DNA of 34,547 nucleotides from Paraglomus occultum (taxonomy: Eukaryota; Glomeromycota; Glomeromycetes; Paraglomerales; Paraglomeraceae): contig CAJVPJ010000213.1 in assembly GCA_910592205.1 (NCBI GenBank), positions 1 to 34,547 of the forward strand. The letters run 5' to 3'. The position numbers were made by a program, and so were the translations under genes. Numbering within the stretch: the stretch's first letter is position 1; each line of letters opens with the position of its first letter. Of this stretch, positions 16,986 through 29,361 are shown piece after piece. The notes beneath the pieces are model-generated. The model searched no databases. It had not been told where the DNA came from and was given only the letters and a program-made list of their open reading frames with translations.

Positions 16986-19634
16986 TAGACAATACTTAAT
17001 AATTATTGCGAAATAATATAGACGACTCATATGCATCGAACATTTACATGAACACAGGATTTGTGATCACAAGTCGAAGACGTATTCGATATGCAAGTTT
17101 GTACGAGCGTCCTTATTATAATAAGTAATTATTTTCGAATTGAAAAATTAATTTCCATAGTAAACCATCACGTCGTACGACGTAGCGCCACTTAATAAGA
17201 CCAATACCTCAGATGAGGGTAGCTAAGCTTACAGTTACGCCAAAGTCAAAAAATTGAAAGACCTCAAAGCACGGGATCACACACGAAATCGAATGCAGAA
17301 ATTAGGATTAATAAAAAACAACATACGCTTTCACTTCCGTGTAAGCTTCTAGGAGACGTGTTATAGGAAGAGATCCCTTGCCCAGCATATTAAGTATCAG
17401 ATACATATTGTTGATTACAGTTTATTGTATAATGAATATAGACAACAATAAAAACATCAACTGAAGAAATACAGAATAGCGGGGACATTAAATTTAACAA
17501 CTACGAGGCGGCTGAATATATTTTACCATGCTATGTGCGGTTAACGTTTTGTCTGAAAATAAAAGTTGTTGCCAATGTATTTATATTTATTAATTGACTA
17601 AATTTGATATGTATTCAATATTTTAATTTGACTCTATTTTAGGAAGGAGTCCGTCTTTACTGAGGGGTTTGTTAATGTTCAGAAAAAAAGTTGGATAGTA
17701 TGGAACGTAACCTGAAATTGAAACACTGCCAACTAGTGTAAAAGTAATTGATTACGTGGTATTATTTATCCTGATAGAACACACATGCAATATATTAAGC
17801 GAACATTGTTACTGATCGAGCGCGTAAATCTGCTACAGTATATTATATTGTATAATGTTGTGCTTACTATTATGCGTAGAAACTATGCCTTTTACAAACA
17901 CTGTTCAAATCATTATGTAGAAGAATTTCCATTGTGAACATTTCGATGCGTTATGTTTATATTTTGAGTTGCTTGCTAAGCGGCGCATTCACTTGTTTTG
18001 TTATGTGCATTCGATATCCTTGAAAGTAAAATATTGTCTTCTATTTTTGGTTGCAGACGTTCAGGTGTCATAGATGTAGTAATTAATTGGTCAACCTTAT
18101 TCTTTACTAAATACAACACTCCAACGCTATAACTACGTACCTCTCCTCATCCGACATTATTTTAGCAAGTGCTTTGTAAATGCAAAAACTAAAACATGCA
18201 AACTGCTACTAATGCAGTATTAACAAATGTTACCCAACAAAAAGATGACCAACTCAATAAAAAATTCATAAACTGAAAAATATGCAAGACGGCGTAAATT
18301 TCTCTGTTATTATCTGCGTATTGTTCAAATATATCAATAATACAACGACAAGATTACAGAAAAGTAATAACAAATATGTCGACAAAAAATTAAATCCAAG
18401 TTTAATAACCACAATTGTACAATCACTCTTTAGAAAAAATTCAGGCACCCTTCTTTTCAAAGTTTAATTTTCTAAATCTTATATTGCACAATGCACAAGC
18501 TTTTTTATTTTCCTTTTCCGTTTTGTACAAACAACAAGAGATAATCTCGTAAGACCATAAACACGCGGTATTATACCATTCGTCGCCAAGTAATTTCTGA
18601 CGTTTTGTGACCAATATCTAACATATTGAGAGTGGCGTATTGTGATCTCAATAATAAAACGTTTGCTTATTAGTACGCGTTTTCTTTTTAAGACGTCGAC
18701 TGGCAGTTATTTCTCCGTCATTCATGCTTTCAGTTATAAAGCATTGATGAAGGCCATAATTAAAACGGTCCAATAAATGTAAAGAAGCATTACGACTCGT
18801 AGCCAAACACGTTATCTGGGGCTTAAAAAATGGAAGACTTGCGTTTTGGTTACGTTGATGTTTAAACATAATAACAACAATAATAAATTGCTTTAACGTT
18901 AAATGCGCGTGTTTTGTTTATGCTGCTATATTGGAGTAATATCTCGTCGACGATGCTCGTGAAGCTCGATTGTTCCAATTTGAACATTTTTGTTTGCTAG
19001 GGTGCTAACCACGTATACAGAGGCGTGTCTTTTTTAAATCAAAGTAATATGACTAATTCCTAATCAATGTTGGTGTTCTTTTGTCCTCTCGCTTATCTTA
19101 CGCGCGTATTAGCATAAAAATTCTTTCTTTCTTATATAATTTGTTATAAAAGCAATATATATCAAATACTAGAGTAAGGGTGCGATGACAATCTGTATAA
19201 CACTATTGTATAGGATCTGTCAGAAATCATTGCAGCATTTATGAGTTGTGAGAAATCAACACTTTTATCCCAACAGCCAAAACCAAAGTTTCGGAAAGCC
19301 ATTAATTACAGAGCCATAATCGGTTACAATAACCTTGTGACTATAAAGTAGTTATCATGTCAACGAGCGTCTACATAATGTTATGATTTGAGTAATAGTT
19401 GTGAACACACACATGTGTAATTTTTTATTAGAACTATGTTGCTTTCACAAAAAAACTAATTTGTAAATCACATCATGATGACATGCTGAAAAGAAGCAGA
19501 CAAACAACGCTGCTCTTTTTTGTGCAAGCTGTACGATGTAACACAACAAATTGGATCTCTTCGAAAGCTTGTACGACGCGATAAATATGAAGACGTTTTG
19601 TTTGAAAAAAAAAAACGGTTTTCTATTGTAAACC
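16986..19634. other. AT-rich intergenic region
   Basis: About 2.6 kb with no recognisable gene on either strand. The open frames (18266-18460, 18282-18467, 18648-18869) are short, overlap each other or have biased composition. It contains the presumed promoter of the kinase gene at 19635, which has no clear TATA box. An A-run at 19604-19614 precedes the start codon. Confidence 0.5.
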
Positions 19635-22102
19635 ATGGCGTTATATAATTGTAATGCAGTACTTAACGGCTTGGTTCAATCCTCTTTAGAAGGCCGACAT
19701 AAACTTGAATGGATTTCCTGTTCGGATATTACCGACATAATGTCAAGTCCAATAGACACCGTTCACTATGCTATCCACGCTAATAAAACGCCGATAATAC
19801 TGGTACTACTTGGAAGTAACGAAGAATGTACATCAACACTTGTGAGTGAATTTGCGAGAATATACTCACTTCCGACATGCAAGTACAATAACGATGATAA
19901 TAACTTCAGACGGTACAAAACCTGGCTTGAATGTCGCAACACATGGATCATTGGATTTACCAAGCATGATGATCGTTATTACATGGTTGCTAAGAGACCG
20001 TTTTACCATTGTTATTCTCGATATGGATTCTGTTCCGCATGTAGAATACTCCGATGCAGTCCCGTGTGGTGCATATGTGGACATAAGCAATTATCCGATG
20101 GCTGGACTAGCGACAATAGACAACTTGATGAGCTTATTAAGAAATCTCAATTACAAACGAACTCGCCAAATCATGCCTACTTGGAATGGATTCCATACGA
20201 TTGTGTTGATGAAGAATATGGAGACTTGCATGGTCTACCTACTTCTTCATATGTTCACTTGATTCCACTTGAAATAACAGACGAGACACATGATTTATAT
20301 GCCGAGGTAAACTATTTACTTATGCGTCATGTTTATTGAATAGTTTAAATAATTATTGACTTATTATTATGTATCATTAGTTATGCGATAAACATCCAGA
20401 TATTCTTAACACGGATGTTTGGGTTACCATCGGATTTACATACGATGAATATGAACAAAAGTATTATCTCCTAAAAGAATATTATGGACATGGATTATGT
20501 CTGGCGTGTACAAAGCTGTTAAACCCCAAGATAAACGCATTCTGTTACTATTGTAAAGCACCAACCCCTCCGGATTGGACGACTGGCAACAAGTCTTTAG
20601 ATTCATTTATCATAGAGTCGTGGAGTAATACAATGTTCGTTCATGATGCGTATATACAATGGGTTGAATATTCCCTGTTAACAAATGTACAAGAGATGAC
20701 GCCATCATTACGCCATGGATGCACGCATATCGCAGAATGGAATGAATTGACTCGTGTAACACTCAAAAAAATAGTTGACAAACAAAACAATCAGTCGCTT
20801 GATTTTCATCAGGTAAATTATACGTGTAAACAATGTGCGTATCTATATCGTACTTTTGATTGACCAGTGTTATATTCTTTTACTCAAAATAGTTAACTAA
20901 GGAATACCCGACGATATTAACCCCCGATAATATTTGGATAATTGGAATCACTCAGGAGCCATCTACTCGGGAATATTATTTAGTTTTCTATTACGACGTA
21001 TATGCAATACTGGACGCATTTATACGAAACAACGAACGTGTTAAATACATGCAGTATAGTGACTTTTATGAACTCAAAGAGATCGGATTTGGTGGTTACG
21101 CAACAGTTTATACTGCCAAATACGAAGGAGAAGAAATATGGCAAGGAACTGTTGTACTCAAACGGTTTAAAGGTTTTGATAAAATGCCGGAATTATTCAT
21201 TTCCGAGGTAAGCAAATAATTGGTACTGTTACTTAAATTAATATTTAAGCTGACTCAATTTGTTTATTTAATAGTTCAGAAATCATGCCAAGTGTGCACG
21301 ATATGATTTATTCCTTCACCTTTATGGAGTCACACAAGACCCAGAGACAAAAGAGTACATGATTGTTATGCAATATGCTAACAATGGTAGTCTTTTGTCT
21401 TATTTGCCTCAAAATATTAACAAGTTGACGTGGTTGGATAAATTACGCCATTTGAAGGACATTACATATTATCTGAATACTATTCATATGGTAGGAATAG
21501 TTCACTGTGATCTTCATGGCGGAAACATTGTTTTGCGTGACAATATGCATGATATTGGGATAGATTCATTGATATGCGATCTTGGGCTCTCACGATCGGT
21601 GAATTTACGCGAGTCAAATTCAACCATTCGGGGCGTTTTGCCATTTATTGCACCGGAAGTCTTCCATACCTACAAATTCACTCGGAAATCAGACATATAT
21701 TCATTTGGCATCATTATGTATTTGATGGCCACTGGTGAATTACCATTCAGAGACAGGCAGTTTGATAGAGATTTAGTATGCGATATCATGGGTGGACTAC
21801 GACCATTGATGCCTGATTCCGCACCAGAGAAATATAAGAAACTTGCCGAACGGTGTTGTGATGCTAATCCTGATAAGCGTCCTGATGCATTGGCACTTTG
21901 GGAGGATATGGACAATGAACTATTGGAGCTGCGCGCTTCTGGCGACGAGTGGAATACTATCTATTATACTGATGTAAAACCATTATCGCGTCTCGAAAAG
22001 GAGAGTAAATATTCTAGTACGCTTTTACCTACTGGAGATTTGCCTAAACCAAAGAATAGCTCTGATTATGATTTGGATTCAGCTGCAGGTATGAAGACAT
22101 AA
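19635..22102 (+). CDS. Zinc-ribbon TKL-like protein kinase with repeated N-terminal modules, complete (about 748 residues)
   Basis: Exons 19635-20306, 20381-20812, 20893-21207 and 21275-22102; all introns are short and phase 0. Kinase domain: Gly loop GFGGYATVY (433-441, last loop Gly replaced by Ala), VVLK lysine 458, HCDLHGGN with catalytic Asp 552 and Asn 557, DLGLS with Asp 575, APEVF, then SDIYSFGIIMYLMATGELPF. The core residues suggest an active enzyme. Upstream lie two CxxC...CxxC zinc ribbons (133-148 and 264-282), each followed by WTSDN or WTTGN. A W-x-IGFT...YYxV segment recurs at 104, 238 and 383 and resembles kinase beta4-beta5. LEWI/YLEWIPY/YIQWVEY segments precede degenerate N-lobes (residues 24-73, 183-224, 317-368). 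Each exon ends at the alpha-C position. This kinase class is greatly expanded in AM fungi; substrates are unknown. The start has ACCATGG context. Confidence 0.92.
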
Positions 22103-24600
22103 TGGTTATTAATGAGGTCAATTTCGATATTAACATTGTCCATTCATTTCTTATGTTTTAGTGACCCAACCATTCTTTGAATAAACTTTTAATTTGCGCC
22201 ACGTTATTATCGGTGGGTCTAATTAAGTAAATTAAATACATATTGTTAGGGTTAAAAAATATGAGCACGTTTACTGTTTGCCGAGAGTAGAACTATTTGG
22301 AATTGTAAGAAAATATATAAAGTACATTTTAACATTTACGATAGTGAATAAAAATGCGCATTTACATTCGAGCTCTGTATGAAGCTTCATTGAACAATTT
22401 CAGCACCAGAGCTGAATGATGCATGGCTCCTAACTTTGTGTTCGCAACATAATTTCTAACACTTTTCTGAAATAAACATTTAATTGCCGACCGAAAATAA
22501 AATTACGTTGTAAATAACGTAATCTCGGCGTCGCTAGCCTTTTGTCGTACAACTTGTTAGCTTGTTGCTGGCGATCCGTTTTTGAGCCAAACGAAAGAAT
22601 AATAATGCAATGTTGTAATGCAAAAAATATACTTTTTACATCACGTTCGCTGCAGAAAATGATGTTCAAACAGGTTGCGTTAATCTTATTACCTGTATCA
22701 AAACGGATGAGTCTTTCAGTCGGCTCGCAGGTAGTAATTATTTCATAGCGACCATTTAGTACCCAACACGCAATAATGTTAGGTGAAAGAGAGTTAATGT
22801 TTATTATTATCTCTTGTCTAATGCACATACATATTATTGGATAAAAAAAACAATTCATTATTTGCTAGAGTTTGTTACATCAACGAAAGTAACTTAACCA
22901 CGACATATTGTCAATCTTTGAGTATGGGTAACTGTTTTGTCTGGGTTATAACTCACATTGAGAATAACTGTTGCGGGTATATTGTTCGACTATTAACCCA
23001 TTCACAATTATTATCGTTGGATAATTTATTGAAACCAAAAGCTAACTCTGATATCGTTTAGGAATATACCTACGACAATGTTATAATTCATGAATATTTG
23101 TATTCCGTTCGTTGCAACTGGATTATGCTCAATGCCTAGCAAAGTGTAAATACTTTAATCGCTTAATTAAGAAAAATATAAAATAAGTTTCCTGAATCTC
23201 AGAAGAATACGTAGAGTCTGGAATATTGTCTAGACATGTAATTTTCATAGCGAGTCGTATGCGTAGTGGGCCAATGCAAATTCTCAATGTTTAGCTCATC
23301 GTGTCCACAGAAAGCATGCTCGCAAAGATAATAATAAAATTACTAAGAACGAGGATAAATTAAACCAATTATTAATGCAAGTTAGATAAAATTATTTATA
23401 AACGTTATGTGGGTTTTTAATACTTCTATTGTGTGTTTGACAAACATTTGTCTTTTCTCAACCCCTGAGCAATGGACCAATATTATTATTATGAATGATA
23501 GTTCAATGAAGAAATACCGGTTTGATCTTTCAATTAATCTACTATTCTTACCATTGACAACTCCGAATGTCCGACAACAACGTTGGAAAATGCTGAAACT
23601 TATGTGCGTCGTCTTTTGTCATAACGTACGCTGTGGTAGAGAGTTATAAGCAGGGCAGGGTATTACAAAGAGTTGGTAGTTTATCACAAAATATGATAAT
23701 AAAACTCCAATGTCGGTTATACAGATCATAGACTTTTCCCCCCGATCGATCTAATACAGTGTATAACAACTTGCTTATTTGTGTATGTTTGACGTTATAT
23801 CAAAATCATTATGTGCACATAAAGATTATCTTACGGCCGAGGAAAAGCCCAATAGAAAAAGATTTCAATCGCTCGGCCGATACACGACATCTGAACATAT
23901 AATGTACTGTAATCGATCGAATAGAATAGTCATTCAGTTGTATACGAGACCAGAGTAATCTACGTACATTGTAGTGAAGCATTTATGCAACGCTGATCAT
24001 TTTGTCGTCATTCTGACACTGGCCTTATTATTCGGATAACCATCCGGGTAAATTCAAACTACAAATGATAATCCGATTGGTCGTTGTACTCGCACTTCCA
24101 CGTTTCTGTTGTAACATTGCAAAGCCAAAACCGTTTGACGGCGGCATGCTGCTGTTATTCCGATACAGCTTTCTCGTGCATGATTGGTTTAGTAGTTTGA
24201 TTAATTAATAGCGTTGTAAATGATGATAACAGCACAGCACGATGTGTTGTTCGAATGTTATCGATTTATGTAATATGCAGGATTGCGACAAATGACATAA
24301 CTCACAAAACCAGACTGCTGATTCCCTTACCTTTTACGGCAGCTTTATTCAATGCAAAATGATGGCTACAAATGGCTTAGTTTGTATTGTACGACTTTCC
24401 ATTGCATTGCAGATTGTTCACTGGCCCATGCACAAACCAAAAAAAGACCGCCAAGCGTTTCTTTTTATCGTTATACAGACTTTCTCTGTTGTTGTAAAGA
24501 GCACTTGACCGGAGACTCAGGACAGGACAGGACAATTGCGTTCTATTCTTTGCTTTGGAAATATTATTGAATGTCTTTTTTTAACTCAGTGACGCACCAT
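22103..24600. other. Intergenic, no recognised gene
   Basis: AT-rich. The longest frame, 22430-22858 (-), encodes 142 residues from an ATG (MNCFFYPIICMCIRQEIIIN), with many Cys/Ile and no motif I know. It could be chance or an orphan. An inverted repeat CGGCCGAG (23834-23841) / CTCGGCCG (23872-23879) has a 30-nt spacer. Nothing else is supported. Confidence 0.45.
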
Positions 24601-24626
24601 TGCCGATCGTATTTAATTAGTCAAAA

Positions 24627-24650
24627 TACTCGGCTACTCGGCTACTCGGC
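24627..24650. repeat. 8-bp tandem repeat, three copies
   Basis: TACTCGGC is present three times without interruption. It is a short minisatellite seed in non-coding DNA. Confidence 0.9.
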
Positions 24651-25566
24651 TAATTATTATAATAATAGTTTACAAACGTTCAATCGCCCAACATTATCGC
24701 TATCAAGTTAGTGGTAGGTTGAATAGTTGTTCCGATTGAATAATATCCAGACTCCAGATCTAAATCAAAACAAACATATTCTCGTTTCACATTACTAATT
24801 CTCTATTCAATAAGTTTCCTCCGCCGCCAACTTGGAAATGAGTAAAGTATTGTGATAATTGCTACTTTAATTAATTTGACTTGTTTTGTTAATGCTTTGC
24901 TATCTGTTGACAAATGTATCAACACGAAGTCGTGTTTATCATTGATGTACATCATATGTTCCTCATATCATTACTCAAAAAGTCTGTATACCGCAAGTAT
25001 GCAAATACAAATTATCCATCGGAATTGAAAGCATTGACTACATGAACTGACAGCCATGACTTTGTTTTTCACGTTGCAGCAGACAGAATCGCCTACCAAA
25101 GCGTTCTTCCGTCTTAAAGCCTCCTTTTCCCGAATTCGATAGCCTTGATATTCATACTCCATGGTAGTCCCGATATGATCTGACGGAATTTCCGCGCGCG
25201 CGGTCTCAAAGCCGGTTGCGCCTCACCACAAACTACACAGGAAAGTGACTGCTGTGACTGCTGTGGTGGTGCAAATCGAATGGACGGTGGCACAAGATGT
25301 TTTTCTTTTTTTAAAATCGTCAGATTTTCCTGTCGACAAAAGGAAAAAGTTTTGCCATTCCGAAAAAATTCATCTGGTTGATGTCTAATAAAACGCAACA
25401 GGGAAGATGTAAAACGATATCTACGTTTGGTTTGCTACGCTCAACTCCACGTTTCAATGCCGAGTAGAAAAGTCGTCGTTTGTGCCGAGTTCTTGGCAAA
25501 ATACATGATCACTCGTCGTTTCCTTTTCTGCTAGAGCAAGACGCGAAACTTGTACACAGATTTTTC

Positions 25567-25614
25567 TTTTGCATCATCAATTGTTTTTTATTTTGCATCA
25601 TCAATTGTTTTTTA
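25567..25614. repeat. 24-bp tandem repeat, two perfect copies
   Basis: Unit containing GCATCATCAATTG at 25567-25590, repeated at 25591-25614 without mismatch. It lies about 510 bp upstream of the P450 start. Confidence 0.95.
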
Positions 25615-25710
25615 TTTGTATAAGCGGCAAAGGGTAAACGGCAATTCAATTTCGGGCTAGACTGCTGTCAATTGACCAAACAATTACATAACTCGTTTAA
25701 CTCCAAAGAC

Positions 25711-25770
25711 CTGGAAACGGTTATTATTTTTAGCGACATCCCGGAAACGGTTATTATTTTTAGCGACATC
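25711..25770. repeat. 30-bp tandem repeat, two copies with one mismatch
   Basis: Unit with GGAAACGGTTATTATTTTTA at 25711-25740, repeated at 25741-25770; only the second base differs (CTGG/CCGG). It lies about 355 bp upstream of the P450 start. Confidence 0.95.
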
Positions 25771-26124
25771 CGCATAGTTTTTTGTCACACATAATGTGCC
25801 ACAAATATTTCGGTGGGAAAAGATTTCTTTGAGCAATTATGAAGCAAACACCGATATATATAGCAAATTTTTTGTTCCGACAATGAAGAACAGAGTTTTC
25901 TATGAAACTCTCTGTTATTGTTTTTGTGTTGTTTAAATAGCTCATCGTTTGTACATACTAAGCCTCCGGGATTTTTTTTTAAGCTTGCCGTATAACGTTA
26001 CACTCGTGGGTCGGGTATGCAAACTCCGCATATTCGGTACTACAGTTCGCTACTAGTATAAAGAGACACACACAAGCCCGTTCCCCCCGATTATCACTTT
26101 ACCGATTCTAGACAATCAACAAAC

Positions 26125-27961
26125 ATGAACGCGGCATTAACCCAATTCCTCGCTTCTGTAAAGCATCGGTATCATGAAGCCTTATCAGACTATGAATTCT
26201 CATACGGACAATTGCTGCTCCTCCTGGCTAGCGCCTTGATTGCAAAAACAGTCTACGATATAGTGTGTAATTATTTCATTAGCCCACTCAGCGTCATCCC
26301 TGGACCCAGATTATGTGCGATTAGCAAACTTCCACTTATCGTGCGACGACCGGAAGGGAGGATGTTTGCGTGGTTTGCTTCCCTGGTTAAACAATACGGT
26401 CCGGTTGTACGCATAGCTCCAAATATGGTTTTGTTTGCTGACAGGGACGCTGTCAGGCAGATACTCGTATCAGATGTGAGTATGGGTGATTTCCCATCAC
26501 ATCCCAGATAATCCCGAAAAAAAATATATACATATATAACTAAACCCTTTTCGAATTTCTTTTTTCGATAGGATCTTCCAAAAAGCCCTACGATTTCCGG
26601 AATTAGAGTCGACCCGGCGTTCCAAACGCTCTTTACCGCAGATGACAAGATCTTCCACAAAGTCCGGAGACGATTATTATCACCGGCATTCACTAGCAAA
26701 TACATCTCTTCACTCGAACCTCTCATGCGTTCTTGCATTCAAGTTCTCGTGCAAAAGATACGCGACACTGTTATCACCAACGGCTCTGAGAAACCGGCAC
26801 GGATAAACATCTATCAATGGATACAAGCAACCGCAATCGACGTGATTGGCGAAACCGCTTTCGGAGGATCGTTCAATATAGTGGAAAAGGGTGATCATCC
26901 GTTACCAAAGAAGATCTTTGAAGAGCTTAGAATGCGTGTAATTCGTGGAGCGTTTCCTTTGCTAAGATCTTTCTTACCGCAAGACGCTTACACGGAAAAA
27001 GTAAGTACGAAAAAAACACAAAGAGGTGGAGAGAGGGAAAGGGAAAGGTTGTTTGCTTGTTTGTTTGTTTGTATTCGTCTTGATTTATCGCGCGCGGTAC
27101 ACACATACATACACACATATACATACACACACACTCACACGCACACACACACGTATGAAACACACATTCTTATTCCCTCCCTTCTTTTTCTTCTTGATAC
27201 AGTTTATCACCAATTTAATTCGAGAACGAATTGCTCAAAACGAAAAAGGAGTACGACGCAATGACATTCTTCAAATCGTCATTGACGCTAGAGACGAAGA
27301 TACCGGAAAAGGCTTGACCGAATTCGAAATGTACGATCAAGTCATGGAATTTGTAATTGCCGGAAGTGACACGAGTTCGTTCACGGCTAGCATGGCTCTG
27401 GCATACCTTGTTCACAATCCAAAGTCGCTACAATCACTAGTCGCAGAATTGGACGAAGCGTTTCCGGGCGTCCGCGACAAGGCCGATCCGTCAAACTTGT
27501 TCATTCCCAATCACGATAGTCTAAAAAATCTCAAACATCTTAATGCCGCCCTCAACGAAACCATGCGCAAATTTCCCGTCGCCCTCAGCGGTCTCATCAG
27601 GCTGACCAAATCTGATACCATGATTGGCGGTTATTTCATTCCCAAAAACACGTCCGTTGACGCATTCTTTGGTCATGTTCAAAACTCTAAAGAGTATTGG
27701 GGTCCTGATGCCGAGGAATGGGTCTTGGAACGATGGCTCGATCCAGACAAGGTGCCTCGTAACTGTTTCTACGGCTTTGGTGCGGGATCGCGCATTTGCA
27801 TCGGACAACATTTTGCTTGGACTGAAATGAGATTGATTTTGGCTTCTTTGCTGTTGAACTTTGACTTTACTTTAATACCGAATCAGAATATGGACTTGGT
27901 GCATTTTATTACCCCATCTTTAAAGACGAAAACGGTTGACGTTGACGTACGCTTACGATGA
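26125..27961 (+). CDS. Cytochrome P450 monooxygenase
   Basis: Exons 26125-26475, 26572-27000 and 27203-27961 join in phase 0 to 512 residues, normal for a microsomal fungal P450. Residues about 28-48 (LLLLLASALIAKTVYDIVC) form an N-terminal membrane anchor, followed by the proline hinge VIPGPRLCAISKLP. The I-helix reads EFVIAGSDTSSF, with the acid-Thr pair needed for oxygen activation. The K-helix ExxR is ETMRKFP. The meander/PERF region is WGPDAEEWVLERWLDP. The heme loop is FGAGSRICIGQHF, where the Cys is the iron ligand and all consensus positions are kept. It would act at the ER with a P450 reductase. The substrate cannot be told; the heme-loop flank resembles fatty-acid/xenobiotic-type fungal clans. 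Intron 2 (27001-27202) carries a CA-rich microsatellite. No damage is seen. Confidence 0.95.
27040..27155. repeat. Microsatellites in P450 intron 2: (TTTG)n and CA-rich tract
   Basis: A TTTG-type run at about 27048-27071 is followed by an imperfect CA/TA/CG tract at 27100-27155. Both are within the intron and do not touch the splice sites at 27001 and 27202. Confidence 0.85.
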
Positions 27962-29361
27962 AATGTTAGCATGGAATGGGAATGCATGGAAAGGTTTGGC
28001 CAACACTGGTATATGTAAATAATATACTGTTCTAGAAGATGGACTGGACAATGGTAGCAGTTGGCATCGCAATCGGTGGGTTGGGGTGCTTTTTGGACGG
28101 TATACAATAATAATACTTATTTTATAATGCGGTAACTTGCAAGGCTCTTCTATCCAAAATCGAGTTGTTTTTTTTTTTTTTTTTTCACAGTTGTGTACAT
28201 ATTTTAAAGTCGAAACATACCTATTCTCGCTTTTATATTAAATAAACTTTTAGAGGTTAATTGTGTAATCAATATTTTCGTAACAAACTTGTAAACTGTG
28301 GTTAATCGGCCTTGGACACACGGCTATGTTATTTGCCTTGCACAGCACATGACGGACGGATAGAGACGAAGAACGCGTACCGCCAGCAACGTGTCTTACA
28401 AATATTACAATGTGTCAATAGAAATTTAGTGTCAGCAAGATTTATGATTTGATTATAACAACGCTATTGTATTTTGGAGTTCCAAAACTGAGATGACAGA
28501 GTTCTGGAGGCTCCTTTTTTTTGACACTCCAGTTGACGACGGTTGTATTATCAGAACGCATCTCCTCGATAAAAAGTCGTATAACCGGTTTTCTTGGCAC
28601 TTGCAGGATGTGAATGCTATTGGCATGTGGAATTGATAACAAAATTGATAATCCTAGAATCACATCCGTAGTTCATACCAAAATGTACTTGCTGAATGAA
28701 ACGTCATTTCCTGATGTGCATTCATCTTTTATACTATATCAATTTTTCTTGCAAATGAATTTATTTCTGGTTCGAATCTGGTGCTTACAATAATCTTGCT
28801 TTTGTCTTTATCCGCAACACTCGTACTATTTATGTCGCCAATGCCATAGATACTATGACGATATTCACCACGCCGAAGGAATTATCCGAAAGCCGGAATC
28901 ATGTTATGCACTGTTTCTGAGAGTTCATAATTAGCTTGCAAGTAGACTGATCATTGGCTCGTGTCTTTCTACTAATGCGGGCCATTTCCATAATGCCAGA
29001 GATTTCCGTCATCGGTTTCAACAATAACTATTCCACTGTTCAAAATCATGGTGGTGTGGCTAGAAACGTGTCCGTCCCGCGCAGAGTCGTTATCAATATC
29101 GTTCGAGAGCATTATGCGTTACGACAACTACAACATGTCAATTAAAATGTTAGACCGTATCCCAGTTTCTCAACGCCTGTATCAAAAATGAACTTTTTTT
29201 ACTCACCATTCAACTCTTTAAGCGTGCCACGATTCTACGATCAAAAGTTGGTTACTGCACTACATTCTAGTTGGAAAATACTATTCAAGGACGGGGTGCC
29301 ACATCGTACACACTGTAACTGCGCATATGCACGGCCCTCGCACATTATTTGTTAAATGGTG
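27962..29361. other. Intergenic, no firm gene
   Basis: P450 3' flank with a T-run at 28169-28187. On the minus strand 28442-28663 reads a signal-peptide-like head (ILGLSILLSIPHANS) and VVNWSVKKKEPPELCHL, but no ATG is in frame: the nearest ATG, 13 nt upstream, is one base off. It may be a broken small secreted-protein gene. A frame at 28954-29145 (+) is unrecognised. Confidence 0.4.

Larger units (their letters stand above)
24651..26124. other. Intergenic region upstream of the P450 gene
   Basis: No convincing gene. A slightly GC-richer patch at 25060-25400 carries overlapping minus-strand frames (25114-25398 and 24971-25162) without a recognised family. Two tandem repeats lie at 25567-25614 and 25711-25770. 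A TATA-like AGTATAAAGAG lies at about 26056-26066, about 60 bp before the P450 start codon, a plausible core promoter. Confidence 0.5.

Noticed and set aside
19846-20262. 138-residue + frame and overlapping minus frames inside kinase exon 1
   Set aside because: They lie within the well-supported coding frame of exon 1, which continues in phase into exon 2.
22430-22858. 142-residue minus frame with ATG start
   Set aside because: No motif, no introns and skewed Ile/Cys composition in AT-rich intergenic DNA; kept only as a mention in the region entry.
25114-25398. 94-residue minus frame in a GC-richer patch upstream of the P450
   Set aside because: It overlaps another open frame on the same strand, and there is no recognised family or clear splice partners.
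27026-27202. Frame running through P450 intron 2 into exon 3
   Set aside because: It reads low-complexity CA/TTTG microsatellite; GTAAGT at 27001 and CAG at 27202 give a clean intron and a normal P450.
28765-28785. GGTTCGAATC resembling a tRNA B box
   Set aside because: No A box or cloverleaf could be drawn in the preceding 60 bases.
28954-29145. Frame containing VVINIVREHYALR, recalling the start of the DIS3 exosome nuclease
   Set aside because: The resemblance is limited to about a dozen residues; the following CxxC region and PIN domain are absent.
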